DNA of 64,000 bases from Arthrobacter sp. 18067 (GCF_902706295.1 NZ_CACSJJ010000006.1:1-64000), one strand, 5' to 3'. Shown: positions 28,574-39,942, numbered from the stretch's first letter. The notes: generated from the letters alone by a model not told the origin. Numbers and translations: made by a program.

Positions 28574-29374
28574 TTGATCGCGCTTGCGCTCCCCGCCCAG
28601 GATTCGGGGTCATTCACCCCACCCGGAATCGACGAAATGCACCTGCCGGCAATCCTGCCTTGGGGTGCGCACGACGGATTCTCCAAGCAGATGCTGCTGG
28701 TGATCCTTTCGGTCGTCATTATCGCTACATTCTTCATCCTCGCTGCACGTAAGCAGCAGCTGGTTCCCGGCAAGCTGCAGTTCGCAGGCGAAATGGCCTA
28801 TGGCTTCGTCCGCAACAGCATCGCCAAGGACATCATCGGCGGCAAGGACTTCATCAAGTACGTCCCGCTGCTGTTCAGCTTGTTCTTCTTCATTCTGGTG
28901 AACAACATCTATGGCGCGATTCCCGTCATTCAGCTCCCGAGCTTCTCCCACGTCGGTGGAGCTTATGTGCTGGCCGGCATCGTGTACTTCACCTGGATTG
29001 CCATTGGCGTCAAGAAGAACGGCCTGAAGTACTTCAAGCTCGCCATCGTTCCTTCAGGTGTTCCGTGGTACATCCTCCCGATCGTGGTACCGATCGAAAT
29101 CATCTCCAACTTCCTGGTCCGTCCCGTCACGCACAGCCTCCGTCTGTTCGCGACCATGTTGGCCGGCCACTTGATCGTCATGCTCGCCGGTTCCGGCATC
29201 GAGTACTTGGTCATGCAGGAAAACGTCCTTTTGAAGGGCACCTCGGTCCTGGTCCTCGTCGGCGCTATCGCCATGTACATGCTCGAGGCACTGATCATGG
29301 CCCTGCAGGCCTACGTGTTCACGCTGCTGACCGCGATCTACATCGAAGGCGCCCTGCACGCCGACAGCCACTAG
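28574..29374 (+). CDS. atpB: ATP synthase Fo subunit a
   Basis: 266 residues, polytopic. The essential Arg is in THSLRLFATMLAGHL, and the last helices include MLEALIMALQAYVFTLL. Subunit a forms the two proton half-channels next to the c-ring. The start is the TTG at 28574 with AGAGGA before it; the resulting N-terminus IALALPAQDSG fits an exported segment. The next ATG (residue 22) would lose it. Confidence 0.96.
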   Translation: MIALALPAQDSGSFTPPGIDEMHLPAILPWGAHDGFSKQMLLVILSVVIIATFFILAARKQQLVPGKLQFAGEMAYGFVRNSIAKDIIGGKDFIKYVPLLFSLFFFILVNNIYGAIPVIQLPSFSHVGGAYVLAGIVYFTWIAIGVKKNGLKYFKLAIVPSGVPWYILPIVVPIEIISNFLVRPVTHSLRLFATMLAGHLIVMLAGSGIEYLVMQENVLLKGTSVLVLVGAIAMYMLEALIMALQAYVFTLLTAIYIEGALHADSH

Positions 29375-29451
29375 GCACAAAATCTTCCCCTGATGGGGAT
29401 TGAAGTAAACCAAACAACCTGCCACATGGGTGGCATCTTGAAAGGAAAAAA

Positions 29452-29655
29452 ATGGAAGGCAATCTCAACCTCGTAGGTTACGGTCTGTCCGCAATCGGCG
29501 GTGGTATCGGTGTGGGTCTCGTATTCGCGGCTTACATCAACGGTGTTGCTCGTCAGCCGGAAGCTCAGCGCGTGCTGCAGCCGATCGCGTTCCTTGGTCT
29601 GGCACTGACCGAAGCTCTCGCCATCCTCGGACTCGTCTTCGCGTTCGTTCTCTAG
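29452..29655 (+). CDS. atpE: ATP synthase Fo subunit c
   Basis: 67 residues, two-helix hairpin. The Gly-rich first helix is [15 protein letters not shown], the polar loop is ARQPEAQR, and the proton-carrying Glu is residue 54 (LTEALAILG). There is no Gln at the sodium-site position before it, so it is a proton type. AAAGGAAAAAAATG gives a clear ribosome binding site, and c is needed in many copies. Confidence 0.97.
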   Translation: MEGNLNLVGYGLSAIGGGIGVGLVFAAYINGVARQPEAQRVLQPIAFLGLALTEALAILGLVFAFVL

Positions 29656-29711
29656 TCTTCGGATTAAGAACGAAGCGAATTCCGCAACCGAGTAGATAGG
29701 ACGGGTGAAAT

Positions 29712-30269
29712 ATGAATCAGCTGATCATCTCAGCCGCCACTGAAGGCAAAGAGGCCGCAAACCCTCTCGTTCCCAATGTCTGGGAAATGGGCGTCGTCCT
29801 CGTCGGCTTTGCGGTCCTCCTGTACATCGTGGTCAAGTTCATTGTCCCGATGTTCGAGAAGACCTTCGCAGAGCGCGCCGAAGCAATTGAAGGTGGCATT
29901 GCAAAGGCCGAAGCGGCCCAGGCGGAAGCTTCTGCAGCTCTTGAAGAGTACAAGCAGCAGCTCACCGACGCCCGCGCCGAAGCCAACCGCATCCGCGAAG
30001 AAGCACGTGCCGAGGGCGCCCAGATCCTTGCGGACCTGAAGGCCAAGGCAGCAGCAGAGTCTGCACGCATCACCGAGCAGGCACACGCTGCCATCGAATC
30101 GGAGCGCCAGGCGGCTGTTGTCTCGCTTCGTTCCGAGGTTGGCACCCTGGCCACCACGCTGGCCGGCCGCATCGTTGGTGAAGCACTCACCGACGACCAG
30201 CGCGCCGCACGCGTTGTGGACCGCTTCCTTGCAGATCTGGAGACCCAGAGCGCAGGTGCAGCTAAGTAA
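29712..30269 (+). CDS. atpF: ATP synthase Fo subunit b
   Basis: 185 residues. One membrane helix (MGVVLVGFAVLLYIVVKFIV, about residues 26-45) is followed by a long, charged, Ala/Glu-rich right-handed coiled coil. It is the peripheral stalk linking Fo to delta. The stop codon TAA shares its last base with the ATG of atpH (TAATG). Confidence 0.95.
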   Translation: MNQLIISAATEGKEAANPLVPNVWEMGVVLVGFAVLLYIVVKFIVPMFEKTFAERAEAIEGGIAKAEAAQAEASAALEEYKQQLTDARAEANRIREEARAEGAQILADLKAKAAAESARITEQAHAAIESERQAAVVSLRSEVGTLATTLAGRIVGEALTDDQRAARVVDRFLADLETQSAGAAK

Positions 30270-31096
30270 TGGCAGGTATATCGAGCGAATCGCTGACCAC
30301 AGCACTGGCGCAGTTGGAAGCCAAGCTTCCTTTCGCCTCGCTGCAGTTGGCTAAGGACCTCTTCGGAATCCTGGGAACGGTGGACAGCTCGGCTGGCTTG
30401 CGCCGCGCCCTGACTGACCCGTCCCGTACTGGAGACGAAAAGTCGGCGCTGGTCAAGCAGCTGGTTGGCGGGAAAGTCTCCGCTGATGCTGCTGAAATTG
30501 CGGGCGGACTGGCCAGCTCACGCTGGGCATCGGCACGCGATATCGGCGATGCACTCGAGACGCTTGCCGCCACGGTTGTCATTGCCGTAGCTGAAAACAA
30601 GTCGGCTGTTTCTGCCTCCGGTATCACGGGGCTGGAAGAGCTGGAAAACGATCTGTTTGCCTTCAACCAGGCCGTAGCTTCCAGCCACGAAGTACAACGT
30701 GCTCTGTCTGAGCCGCAGGCATCCCCTGCGGCAAAGATTGCACTGGCCGAGAAACTTGTTCCTGGCAGCAGCGAGGAAGCAAAGGTTCTCATCAGCCAGG
30801 CAGTTACGCAGCCGCGCGGTGTTAAGCCAAGCAAGCTCGTCGAGTCTTTCGCCAAGCTTGCAGCCAAGCGCCAGCAGCGCTGGATTGCAACTGTCAGCGT
30901 TACCCGTCCGTTGACGGAAACGCAGGCCAGCCGTCTGCAGGCCGGGCTTGATGCCCTGTACGGCCGCGAACTGAAGGTCAACCTCAACGTTGACCCCGCC
31001 CTGATTGGTGGAATCCGCGTCCAGGTCGGTGACGAAGTGCTCGACGCTTCGGTTGTCGCCCGCTTGAGCGAACTCCGCCGTCAGCTCGCTGGCTAG
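30269..31096 (+). CDS. atpH: ATP synthase F1 subunit delta
   Basis: 275 residues, longer than the ~180 of E. coli delta, as in other actinobacteria. The C-terminal part contains the family pattern NVDPALIGGIRVQVGDEVLDASV. It joins the b-stalk to the alpha3beta3 head. It is coupled to atpF by a one-base overlap. Confidence 0.95.
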   Translation: MAGISSESLTTALAQLEAKLPFASLQLAKDLFGILGTVDSSAGLRRALTDPSRTGDEKSALVKQLVGGKVSADAAEIAGGLASSRWASARDIGDALETLAATVVIAVAENKSAVSASGITGLEELENDLFAFNQAVASSHEVQRALSEPQASPAAKIALAEKLVPGSSEEAKVLISQAVTQPRGVKPSKLVESFAKLAAKRQQRWIATVSVTRPLTETQASRLQAGLDALYGRELKVNLNVDPALIGGIRVQVGDEVLDASVVARLSELRRQLAG

Positions 31097-31184
31097 CGAA
31101 GAAGACACAGCACAACTTAACTGATATAAAACCCGGTCATCGTGAGCAACGATGATCACGAAAACAGGAGAGCAGGGACTGCAG

Positions 31185-32822
31185 ATGGCCGAATTGACCA
31201 TCAACGCCGACGACGTCCGTAATGCGTTGAACGAGTTCGCGGCGTCCTACGAACCCGGTAACGCAGAACGCGTAGAGGTTGGTCGTGTGACCGCCGCAAG
31301 TGACGGCATCGCCCGTGTTGAGGGTCTTCCCTCGGTCATGGCGAACGAGTTGCTTCGCTTCGAAGACGGCACGCTGGGCCTGGCCCAGAACCTTGACGTC
31401 CGCGAGATCGGTGTCATTATCCTCGGTGACTTCACCGGTATTGAAGAAGGCCAGGAAGTTCACCGTACCGGTGAGATCCTGTCCGTTCCGGTTGGCGATG
31501 CCTTCCTGGGTCGCGTTGTTGACCCGCTGGGCCAGCCGATCGACGACCTCGGCGAGATCAAGGCCGAAGGCACCCGTGCACTGGAACTCCAGGCTCCGGG
31601 CGTTACCGAACGCAAGTCGGTTCACGAACCGATGCAGACCGGCCTCAAGGCTATCGACGCCATGATCCCGATCGGCCGCGGCCAGCGTCAGCTGATCATT
31701 GGTGACCGCCAGACTGGCAAGACCGCCATCGCCGTGGACACCATCATCAACCAGAAGGCCAACTGGGCTTCCGGAGATGTCACCAAGCAGGTTCGCTGCG
31801 TCTACGTTGGTGTCGGCCAGAAGGCTTCCACCATCGCAGCCGTCCGCCAGACCCTCGAGGATCACGGCGCGCTGGAGTACACCACCATTGTGGCGTCCCC
31901 GGCATCGGACCCCGCTGGCTTCAAGTACCTTGCACCGTACGCAGGCTCGGCCATCGGTCAGCACTGGATGTACGGCGGCAAGCACGTACTGGTGATCTTT
32001 GATGACCTGTCCAAGCAGGCCGAAGCCTACCGCGCCGTATCCCTGCTGCTGCGCCGTCCGCCGGGACGCGAAGCTTACCCGGGCGACGTCTTCTACTTGC
32101 ACTCCCGTCTGCTGGAGCGTTGTGCCAAGCTCTCCGACGAGCTCGGTGCAGGTTCGATGACCGGTCTTCCGATCGTCGAAACCAAGGCAAACGACGTCTC
32201 TGCCTACATCCCGACCAACGTGATCTCCATTACCGATGGCCAGATCTTCCTCCAGTCGGACCTCTTCAACGCCAACCAGCGGCCTGCTGTTGACGTTGGT
32301 GTGTCCGTCTCCCGCGTTGGTGGCGCTGCACAGGTCAAGTCCATGAAGAAGGTCTCCGGTACTTTGAAGCTGGACCTGGCCCAGTACCGCGACATGCAGG
32401 CATTCGCCATGTTCGCCTCTGACCTTGACGCTGCTTCCCGCCAGCAGCTGACCCGTGGTGCACGCCTGATGGAACTGCTGAAGCAGGGCCAGTACTCACC
32501 GTTCCCGGTTGAGAACCAGGTTGTGTCCATCTGGGCCGGTACCAAGGGTTACCTGGACGACGTTCCGGTTGAGGACATCAGCCGCTTCGAGTCCGAGTTC
32601 CTGGAGCACCTCACGCACAAGTCCTCCATCCTGACCACGCTGGCTCAGACCAACGTCCTGGATGACGACACCGCTGCAGCCTTGAAGGAAGCGATCATTT
32701 CCTTCAAGAAGGGCTTCTTCGGCGAAGGCGACAACCACTTGGTTGGCGCCGGCCACGAAGAGCACGCAGCGATCTCCGGCGGCGACGTCGACCAGGAAAA
32801 GATCGTCAAGCAGAAGCGCTAG
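31185..32822 (+). CDS. atpA: ATP synthase F1 subunit alpha
   Basis: 545 residues. Walker [14 protein letters not shown], the visible [16 protein letters not shown] and the signature [17 protein letters not shown]. It is the non-catalytic nucleotide-binding subunit of the head. The ATG at 31185, with AGGGA seven bases before it, is preferred over the upstream in-frame ATG because the conserved [11 protein letters not shown] begins there. A strong hairpin follows the stop. Confidence 0.97.
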   Translation: MAELTINADDVRNALNEFAASYEPGNAERVEVGRVTAASDGIARVEGLPSVMANELLRFEDGTLGLAQNLDVREIGVIILGDFTGIEEGQEVHRTGEILSVPVGDAFLGRVVDPLGQPIDDLGEIKAEGTRALELQAPGVTERKSVHEPMQTGLKAIDAMIPIGRGQRQLIIGDRQTGKTAIAVDTIINQKANWASGDVTKQVRCVYVGVGQKASTIAAVRQTLEDHGALEYTTIVASPASDPAGFKYLAPYAGSAIGQHWMYGGKHVLVIFDDLSKQAEAYRAVSLLLRRPPGREAYPGDVFYLHSRLLERCAKLSDELGAGSMTGLPIVETKANDVSAYIPTNVISITDGQIFLQSDLFNANQRPAVDVGVSVSRVGGAAQVKSMKKVSGTLKLDLAQYRDMQAFAMFASDLDAASRQQLTRGARLMELLKQGQYSPFPVENQVVSIWAGTKGYLDDVPVEDISRFESEFLEHLTHKSSILTTLAQTNVLDDDTAAALKEAIISFKKGFFGEGDNHLVGAGHEEHAAISGGDVDQEKIVKQKR

Positions 32823-32832
32823 TTTCGATCAC

Positions 32833-32870
32833 CTGCCCTGCCGGGGCCCGCAAGGGCCCCGGCAGGGCAG
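32833..32870 (+). promoter_or_regulatory. Perfect 17-bp GC-rich stem-loop between atpA and atpG
   Basis: The arms 32833-32849 and 32854-32870 pair perfectly around a GCAA tetraloop. The stem is almost all G/C and no T-run follows. In the middle of the atp operon it may act as an mRNA processing or stability element, or a partial terminator that sets subunit ratios. It starts 11 bp after the atpA stop. Confidence 0.8.
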
Positions 32871-32898
32871 CACATCGGGAACTTAGGAAAGGATAAGT

Positions 32899-33789
32899 AT
32901 GGGAGCCCAGATTCGGGTCTACCGTCAGAAGATCAGCTCGACGACGTCGATGCGCAAGATCTTCAAGGCGATGGAACTGATCGCTACCTCGCGCATCGGT
33001 AAGGCCCGCGCCCGCGTAGCAGCTTCACTGCCCTACGCGAACGCGATTACCCGCGCCGTTTCTGCTGTCGCAACTCAGAGCGAAATCGACCACCCGCTGA
33101 CCACCGAGCCGGAGCAGATCCGCCGCGCCGCAGTCCTGATCATTACATCGGACCGTGGCCTTGCAGGATCGTACTCCGCGAGTGTGCTCAAGCAGGCTGA
33201 AGGTCTCACCGAGCTTCTTCACGCAGAAGGCAAGGAAGTCAAGGCGTACCTGGTTGGCCGCAAGGCGCAGGCGTACTTCGATTTCCGCAACCGGTCATAC
33301 ACCCGCGTATGGACTGGTGGCACGGACGCACCGGAATTCGAAACCGCACGGGAAGTCGGAGCTGCACTACTTGAAGACTTCTCCACTGACTTCGAAGAGG
33401 GTGGCGTGGATGAAATCCACGTCGTCTACACCCGCTTCAAGTCGATGGTGACGCAGGAGCCCACGGTTATCCGTTTGCTCCCGCTGGAGGTCGTCGAAGA
33501 GGAAGCAGCCTCGGAATCCGAGCTGTTGCCGTTGTACGAGTTTGAACCGGAAACAGAGCAGGTGCTTGACGCACTGCTTCCGCGTTACATCGAGTCCCGC
33601 ATCTTCGCAGCCATGCTGCAGGCCGCTGCTTCCGAGCTCGCCGCCCGCCAGCGTGCCATGAAGTCGGCCGGTGACAACGCTACGGATTTGATCAAGAAGT
33701 ACACGCGCCTTCGCAACACGGCCCGCCAGGCCGAGATTACGCAGGAGCTTTCCGAAATCGTTGCCGGCGCCGACGCCCTCGCGTCCTAG
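32899..33789 (+). CDS. atpG: ATP synthase F1 subunit gamma
   Basis: 296 residues. The N-terminus [20 protein letters not shown] and the C-terminal helix [19 protein letters not shown] are the two halves of the central shaft. It turns inside alpha3beta3. AGGAAAGGAT precedes the ATG. It keeps the long insertion around residues 200-215 seen in actinobacteria. Confidence 0.96.
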   Translation: MGAQIRVYRQKISSTTSMRKIFKAMELIATSRIGKARARVAASLPYANAITRAVSAVATQSEIDHPLTTEPEQIRRAAVLIITSDRGLAGSYSASVLKQAEGLTELLHAEGKEVKAYLVGRKAQAYFDFRNRSYTRVWTGGTDAPEFETAREVGAALLEDFSTDFEEGGVDEIHVVYTRFKSMVTQEPTVIRLLPLEVVEEEAASESELLPLYEFEPETEQVLDALLPRYIESRIFAAMLQAAASELAARQRAMKSAGDNATDLIKKYTRLRNTARQAEITQELSEIVAGADALAS

Positions 33790-35325
<1,536 letters not shown>

Positions 35326-35326
35326 T

Positions 35327-35611
35327 ATGGCTGAGCTCGAGGTTGAGATTGTCGCAGCGGACCACTTTGTGTGGTCCGGCGCGGCCAAGATGGTGAAGGC
35401 CCGCACCAGTGATGGTGAAATCGGAATCCTGCCGGGCCACTCGCCCCTTCTGGCCATCATGGCCGCAGGCGAGCTGGCAATCCAGCCGGTTTCCGGTGAT
35501 CGCATTGCGGTAGTTGTGGACGGTGGATTCTTCTCCGTCGACAACGATCGTGTGGTCATTGTTGCTGACAACGCCAAATTGGGCGAAGCGGCTACAGCGG
35601 GGATCCGATAG
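35327..35611 (+). CDS. atpC: ATP synthase F1 subunit epsilon, short form
   Basis: 94 residues only. It has the N-terminal beta-sandwich (VEIVAADHFVWSGAAKMVKA, GEIGILPGHSPLLAIMAAGE) and ends just after VVIVADNAKLGEAATAG. Most bacterial epsilon subunits are about 120-140 residues with a C-terminal two-helix domain that can inhibit ATP hydrolysis; that domain is absent here. There is no sign of a frameshift, as DUF2550 begins 11 bp after the stop. Confidence 0.93.
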   Translation: MAELEVEIVAADHFVWSGAAKMVKARTSDGEIGILPGHSPLLAIMAAGELAIQPVSGDRIAVVVDGGFFSVDNDRVVIVADNAKLGEAATAGIR

Positions 35612-35621
35612 CACGACCTTG

Positions 35622-36053
35622 ATGGACGATTCCCTTATTCCGTTCATCGCACTGGCAACAGCGTTCTCGTTGCTGATCATTGCACTGTGCCTGTTCGGGG
35701 TGCGCCGCTTCAACCTGCGGCGTGCCCTGGGCACGGTAGACGCCTCCATTTGCACGGCTGGAAACAGCTGGCAGATGGGGGTTTGTCGTTATCAGGACAA
35801 TGAGCTGGAGTGGTTCCGCTTGATGTCCCTGAGCGTGATCCCCAAGCATAGATTTACGCGCAGCTCGCTCGAACTGCTGGGCCGCCGCAAACCCACGGAA
35901 GATGAACTTGTCCGGGTGCAGCCCGGCGTGGTGGTGGTTGAGTTGCAGTACGAAGGTAAGAAGTTCATGCTTGCCATGAACTTCGATGCCTATGCTGGGC
36001 TGTCTTCCTGGCTGGAGGCCGGTCCCGTCATCGGCGTCGGCACCTGGCGCTAG
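35622..36053 (+). CDS. DUF2550 family membrane protein
   Basis: 143 residues. One N-terminal helix (FIALATAFSLLIIALCLFGV) and a cytosolic domain with CTAGNSWQMGVCRYQDNELEWFR and the ending ARVQPGVVVVELQYEG-type strand. The same family follows atpC in Mycobacterium (Rv1312). Its function is unknown. I used the ATG at 35622, where the hydrophobic N-terminus begins. The next gene follows after 5 bp. Confidence 0.85.
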   Translation: MDDSLIPFIALATAFSLLIIALCLFGVRRFNLRRALGTVDASICTAGNSWQMGVCRYQDNELEWFRLMSLSVIPKHRFTRSSLELLGRRKPTEDELVRVQPGVVVVELQYEGKKFMLAMNFDAYAGLSSWLEAGPVIGVGTWR

Positions 36054-36058
36054 GCGTT

Positions 36059-37357
36059 ATGGATTTTCTTTCCGACGTCAGCCTGGTTGGTGGTCCGTTC
36101 CTCTGGTTCAGCATCGCTTGCGGTGCTGCCGGTGGGGCGTACCTCCTCTGGCGACGTCGACGTTCATGGCCACTGGTCGTTGTGGCCTCGCTGGCGGTTT
36201 CCGCTGGCATTGTGGCGCTGGTTCATTGGATCCTGGTGGATCTCATGGCCACATTCTCGGAAAACCTGCCCTTTGAGACGTTGGCTTGGTCTGTGCCGGC
36301 CGTGGCAGCCATCCTCCTTTGCGCCGCACGCTTTCCACGTAACTCCGCCAAGGGGCGCTCACTCAGCGTGCTGGCGATGATTGGCGTCCTCCTTCTCAGT
36401 GTGGTCCAGGTTAATCTGTACTTTGGCCTGAACAACTCTGTAGCCGACTTACTTGGAACCGCGGTAGCCCGGATCCAACCGTTGGAGGACAGCCTTAAAC
36501 GGAGCGCGGACGGCAAGCCCCCTCCAGCCCTCGAAGCGTGGAAAGCACCGGAGTCCATGCCCGGAAACGGAATCCTGCGCAGAGCTGACATTCCCGGAAC
36601 GATCTCTGGTTTCACGGCACGGGAAGCGTACATCTACCTTCCCCCTGCCTATCAGAGGGAGCTCCGTCCGAGCCTGCCCGTTCTTGTGCTGTTCTCCGGT
36701 CAGCCAGGCGGGCCTGCCGACTGGCTGACCGGCGGCCAGCTCCGCTTACAACTCGACCGCTTTGCCGAAGCACACAATGGCCTCGCCCCGGTGACGGTGG
36801 TGGTGGATCCGAATGGCTCAGGCAGCGCCAACACCATGTGCATGGACAGTCGGATTGCCCCAGTGGATACCTATCTCTCCCAGGATGTTCCTGCATGGAT
36901 CAAGTCCACGCTGGATGTTTCCAACGACCCCGGGCAGTGGGCGGTGGGCGGCTTTTCGTTCGGAGGCACGTGCGCCATGCAGATGGGCACAGCCCACCCG
37001 GAGATTTTCCCCTCGATCCTCGCATTCTCGGCAGAGCGCGAACCTGCGTTGGCCAAGGACCGAAACAAAACCATTCAAGACTCGTTCGACGGCGATGTTG
37101 AGGCTTTCGAGTCCAGGACACCTTTGGTGCTGATGCAGCAAAGCAATTTCACGGGAAGCGGTGTCTACCTCACGGCAGGTGAAACCGACCACGAGTTCAC
37201 CGACTACATGCATGAGCTCGCCAATGCCGCGAGGAATGCAGGCTTCCAAACCGAAGAACACTCCATCCAGCATGCCGGGCACTCCTGGGACGCTGTGGTG
37301 AGGGGAATGCCCGGTGGCCTGGGCTTCCTGGCTGCACGGTGGGGGTTGACGCGTTGA
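36059..37357 (+). CDS. Membrane-anchored esterase (alpha/beta hydrolase, esterase D/Ag85-like)
   Basis: 432 residues. Four membrane helices in residues 1 to ~130 carry an extracytosolic alpha/beta-hydrolase domain. The nucleophile is in GGFSFGGTCAMQM, the acid probably in TAGETDHEF, and the His in HAGHSWDAV. PF00756-type enzymes include mycolyltransferases and S-formylglutathione hydrolases, but the membrane anchor points to an envelope substrate. The next gene starts within its stop region. Its pairing with an aminoacyl-lipid synthase-like protein suggests a lipid-ester hydrolase (inference). Confidence 0.82.
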   Translation: MDFLSDVSLVGGPFLWFSIACGAAGGAYLLWRRRRSWPLVVVASLAVSAGIVALVHWILVDLMATFSENLPFETLAWSVPAVAAILLCAARFPRNSAKGRSLSVLAMIGVLLLSVVQVNLYFGLNNSVADLLGTAVARIQPLEDSLKRSADGKPPPALEAWKAPESMPGNGILRRADIPGTISGFTAREAYIYLPPAYQRELRPSLPVLVLFSGQPGGPADWLTGGQLRLQLDRFAEAHNGLAPVTVVVDPNGSGSANTMCMDSRIAPVDTYLSQDVPAWIKSTLDVSNDPGQWAVGGFSFGGTCAMQMGTAHPEIFPSILAFSAEREPALAKDRNKTIQDSFDGDVEAFESRTPLVLMQQSNFTGSGVYLTAGETDHEFTDYMHELANAARNAGFQTEEHSIQHAGHSWDAVVRGMPGGLGFLAARWGLTR

Positions 37358-39855
37358 GTCTTGCCTTCAAAGGTGTGATCAAGCCGGCACTGCTGCAGGC
37401 GGGCAGGCACGTGCGGGCCACCCCGTTCACCTTGCTGGTACTGGTTCTGTTCGTGGCCGCGTCCTTGGTGTCGGGCAGCTTTCTGTCCGGTCCGCCGGAG
37501 CCGTGGCTTTCCTTAGCCGGCGTATCCTTGGATGGCTTGAAATCCGGCGAATGGTGGTCCATCTGGACATCGCTGTTCTTCACCACCAATCCGCTGGCTT
37601 ATGCCACGGCCATTGTGATGTTCCTGTTCCTCTTGGGCCTTGCTGAGCGGCAGCTGGGTTCGCTCAAAACGGCCGGTGTCTTCCTGGGCAGCCAGTTCGC
37701 CTGCGTGTCAGCGTTCCTTTTGGTCACCCAGGTGGCACAGCACTCCGATGACGGCTGGCTCTCCCGGATGGCAGATACCCGGCTGATCGGCCCCTATGGT
37801 GCAGTTTTGGCCACTGCCTTGGCTGCCAGTGCACTGCTTCCCACACTGTGGCAGCGGCGATTGCGCACAGTTGCCCTTTCGGTCTCTTTGCTCCTGGTGT
37901 TGTACGTTGGCCACGCCGAGACAGTGGTGGGATTCCTTGGTGCGCTGATTGGCTTGGCCGCGGGGTGGTGGATGCAAAGCAGCCAGGGACATCTTCATCT
38001 GCATCGGTCCACGGGCAGGGAAGTGCGGAACCTCCTGTCTCTGACGATGGCAATCTTCGCCGTGGGACCCATCGTGACTGCTGCCGCGAAGAGCCCGTCC
38101 GGGCCCCTGGCCCTGCTTCGGGACGTCATCCTGAACCCTTTACCCACGCTCAGCCAATTGGAGAGCACTTGCGGGGGAACCATTGACGTTGCCTGTTTGG
38201 AAGTGGGTCGCCAAGGCTACACGGGCCCGTTCGGTTTGGCGCTGGCAGTGGTGCCTGTAGTTCTGCTCCTCATTTGTGCCGACGGTATGAGGCGTGGACG
38301 CAGGCTGGCTTTGGGAATCGCGATCGGTGTCCAGCTGGTGGTGGTGGCGTTGTCGGCGATCTACCTTGGCCTCTTTGCCGGCATGCCCAAACCTCAGGGA
38401 CGTCCGCAGGTGCCCATGCTGAACTCGGCGGTGGTACACCTCATACCCCTTGTCCTGGTGCCCTTGATACTTGCTGTGCTTCTTTTTGCCTACCGTGGTC
38501 ACTTTCGGGTGGAGTCTTCGGATCGCCTCCGGCATAGGATCTTCTGGCTGGTGGGTATGACCGGGGCAGGGCTCAGCCTCGCATACATCGCGGTGTGGCT
38601 GGCATCCGGCGGTATGGACCGCGACGGCGGTTTGCTGGGGTTGGCTGCTGAGCTGGCCAGGCAGTACCTCCCAGTTCCGCTTCCGGGCGTTTACCGAAAA
38701 GTCTTCGCCGAACGTGATGTTGTGGAGGTGTTCCTTTTCTCCTACTCCGGCACGGTCTTCTGGTTGGTGGCTTTGGTGGGCGTATGGATCCTGCTCATCC
38801 GTGGACACCACTCCGGAGGGCTCGACCACCAGGCCCGCGAGAGGGCGCGCGCCTTGGTCAGGTCAGGCGGCGATTCCTTGTCCTGGATGGCGCTCTGGGA
38901 ACCCAACAAGTATTGGTTCAACGCAGGAGCAACCGGGGGAGTGGCCTACCAACAGCACGGACACGTGGCGTTGACGTTGGCTGGCCCGTTTGGCTCCAGC
39001 AGACACCACTTGGACACTGCCACGGGCTTCCTCGAGTACTGCTCCCAGCAGGCGCTGATCCCGTGCTTCTACTCCTGCACCGGTGAGCTGTGGCCCATTC
39101 TGCAGGCGCGCGGGTTCCGCAGAGTAGCTGTTGCACAGGAAACCCGCCTCCGGATCAGGGACCTGGAATTTCGCGGCAAGGAGTGGCAGAACGTCAGGAC
39201 ATCGCTGAACCGCGCCACGAAATTGGGAATAACGGCCAGCTGGGGCCGCTACTCTGAGCTGTCCCACGGCGTGCGCTCCCAGGTCACGGAGGTCTCGGAG
39301 GAGTGGGCAGCCCAAAAGAAGATCCCTGAGATGGGTTTCACCCTTGGCGGCCTGGACGAATTGGAGGACGACGACGTCCTCTGCTGCGTCGCCGTGGATG
39401 ATGCGGGGTTTGTGTATGGAGTCACCAGTTGGTTGCCGGTCTATGAAGAGGGGCAGGTTGTCAGCTGGACGTTGGACTTCATGAGACGGCGTGGCGACAC
39501 GTTCCCGGGAGTCATGGAATTCCTGATTGCCTCGGCCATCCTGCACCTGCGCAGCTCCGTGGAGGTCATCTCCCTATCAGGCTCTCCCCTGGCCCGGGAG
39601 AGGGGCGAAATCGAACAACGGGCCGAAGGCCTGGCCGGAATTCTTGACGCCGTGGGGCAAGCCTTGGAACCGGTTTATGGATTCAGGTCCCTGGCTTCTT
39701 TTAAGTCAAGATTCCAACCGGAGTACCGAACGTTGTACATGTATTACCAAGACCCCCTGCACCTTCCTGCAATGGGACGCGCACTCAGCCGTGCCTATCT
39801 TCCTGGATTGTCGGTACGGCATTCGGCGCGGCTGCTCCGGACCTTGGTTGCTTGA
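37354..39855 (+). CDS. Rhomboid-like membrane domain fused to a DUF2156 (MprF-type) aminoacyl-lipid synthase domain
   Basis: 833 residues. Residues ~20-220 resemble a rhomboid (WWSIWTSLFFTTNP, then GPYGAVLATALAAS and GHAETVVGFLGALIG), but the catalytic Ser of GxSG is replaced by Tyr. Further helices run to about residue 495. The C-terminal ~330 residues are a DUF2156 domain (FYSCTGELWPILQARGFRRV, KEWQNVRTSLNRATKLG), which in MprF-type enzymes moves Lys or Ala from tRNA to a lipid. The TTG at 37354, with GGGGG before it and TTGA overlapping the esterase stop, is the likely start; a GTG at 37339 is the alternative. Confidence 0.85.
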   Translation: MSLAFKGVIKPALLQAGRHVRATPFTLLVLVLFVAASLVSGSFLSGPPEPWLSLAGVSLDGLKSGEWWSIWTSLFFTTNPLAYATAIVMFLFLLGLAERQLGSLKTAGVFLGSQFACVSAFLLVTQVAQHSDDGWLSRMADTRLIGPYGAVLATALAASALLPTLWQRRLRTVALSVSLLLVLYVGHAETVVGFLGALIGLAAGWWMQSSQGHLHLHRSTGREVRNLLSLTMAIFAVGPIVTAAAKSPSGPLALLRDVILNPLPTLSQLESTCGGTIDVACLEVGRQGYTGPFGLALAVVPVVLLLICADGMRRGRRLALGIAIGVQLVVVALSAIYLGLFAGMPKPQGRPQVPMLNSAVVHLIPLVLVPLILAVLLFAYRGHFRVESSDRLRHRIFWLVGMTGAGLSLAYIAVWLASGGMDRDGGLLGLAAELARQYLPVPLPGVYRKVFAERDVVEVFLFSYSGTVFWLVALVGVWILLIRGHHSGGLDHQARERARALVRSGGDSLSWMALWEPNKYWFNAGATGGVAYQQHGHVALTLAGPFGSSRHHLDTATGFLEYCSQQALIPCFYSCTGELWPILQARGFRRVAVAQETRLRIRDLEFRGKEWQNVRTSLNRATKLGITASWGRYSELSHGVRSQVTEVSEEWAAQKKIPEMGFTLGGLDELEDDDVLCCVAVDDAGFVYGVTSWLPVYEEGQVVSWTLDFMRRRGDTFPGVMEFLIASAILHLRSSVEVISLSGSPLARERGEIEQRAEGLAGILDAVGQALEPVYGFRSLASFKSRFQPEYRTLYMYYQDPLHLPAMGRALSRAYLPGLSVRHSARLLRTLVA

Positions 39856-39942
39856 ATAGTCAACGCCCATTCACAACTGGGTTTTCGACTTTCTTCATGG
39901 TTAGTAACAGTTGTTGTCGAAATATCAGACATAACCTCCCTT

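Noticed and set aside
35327..35611. Frameshifted full-length atpC
   Set aside because: No continuation of the epsilon helical domain is seen in other frames; the DUF2550 start follows after 11 bp.
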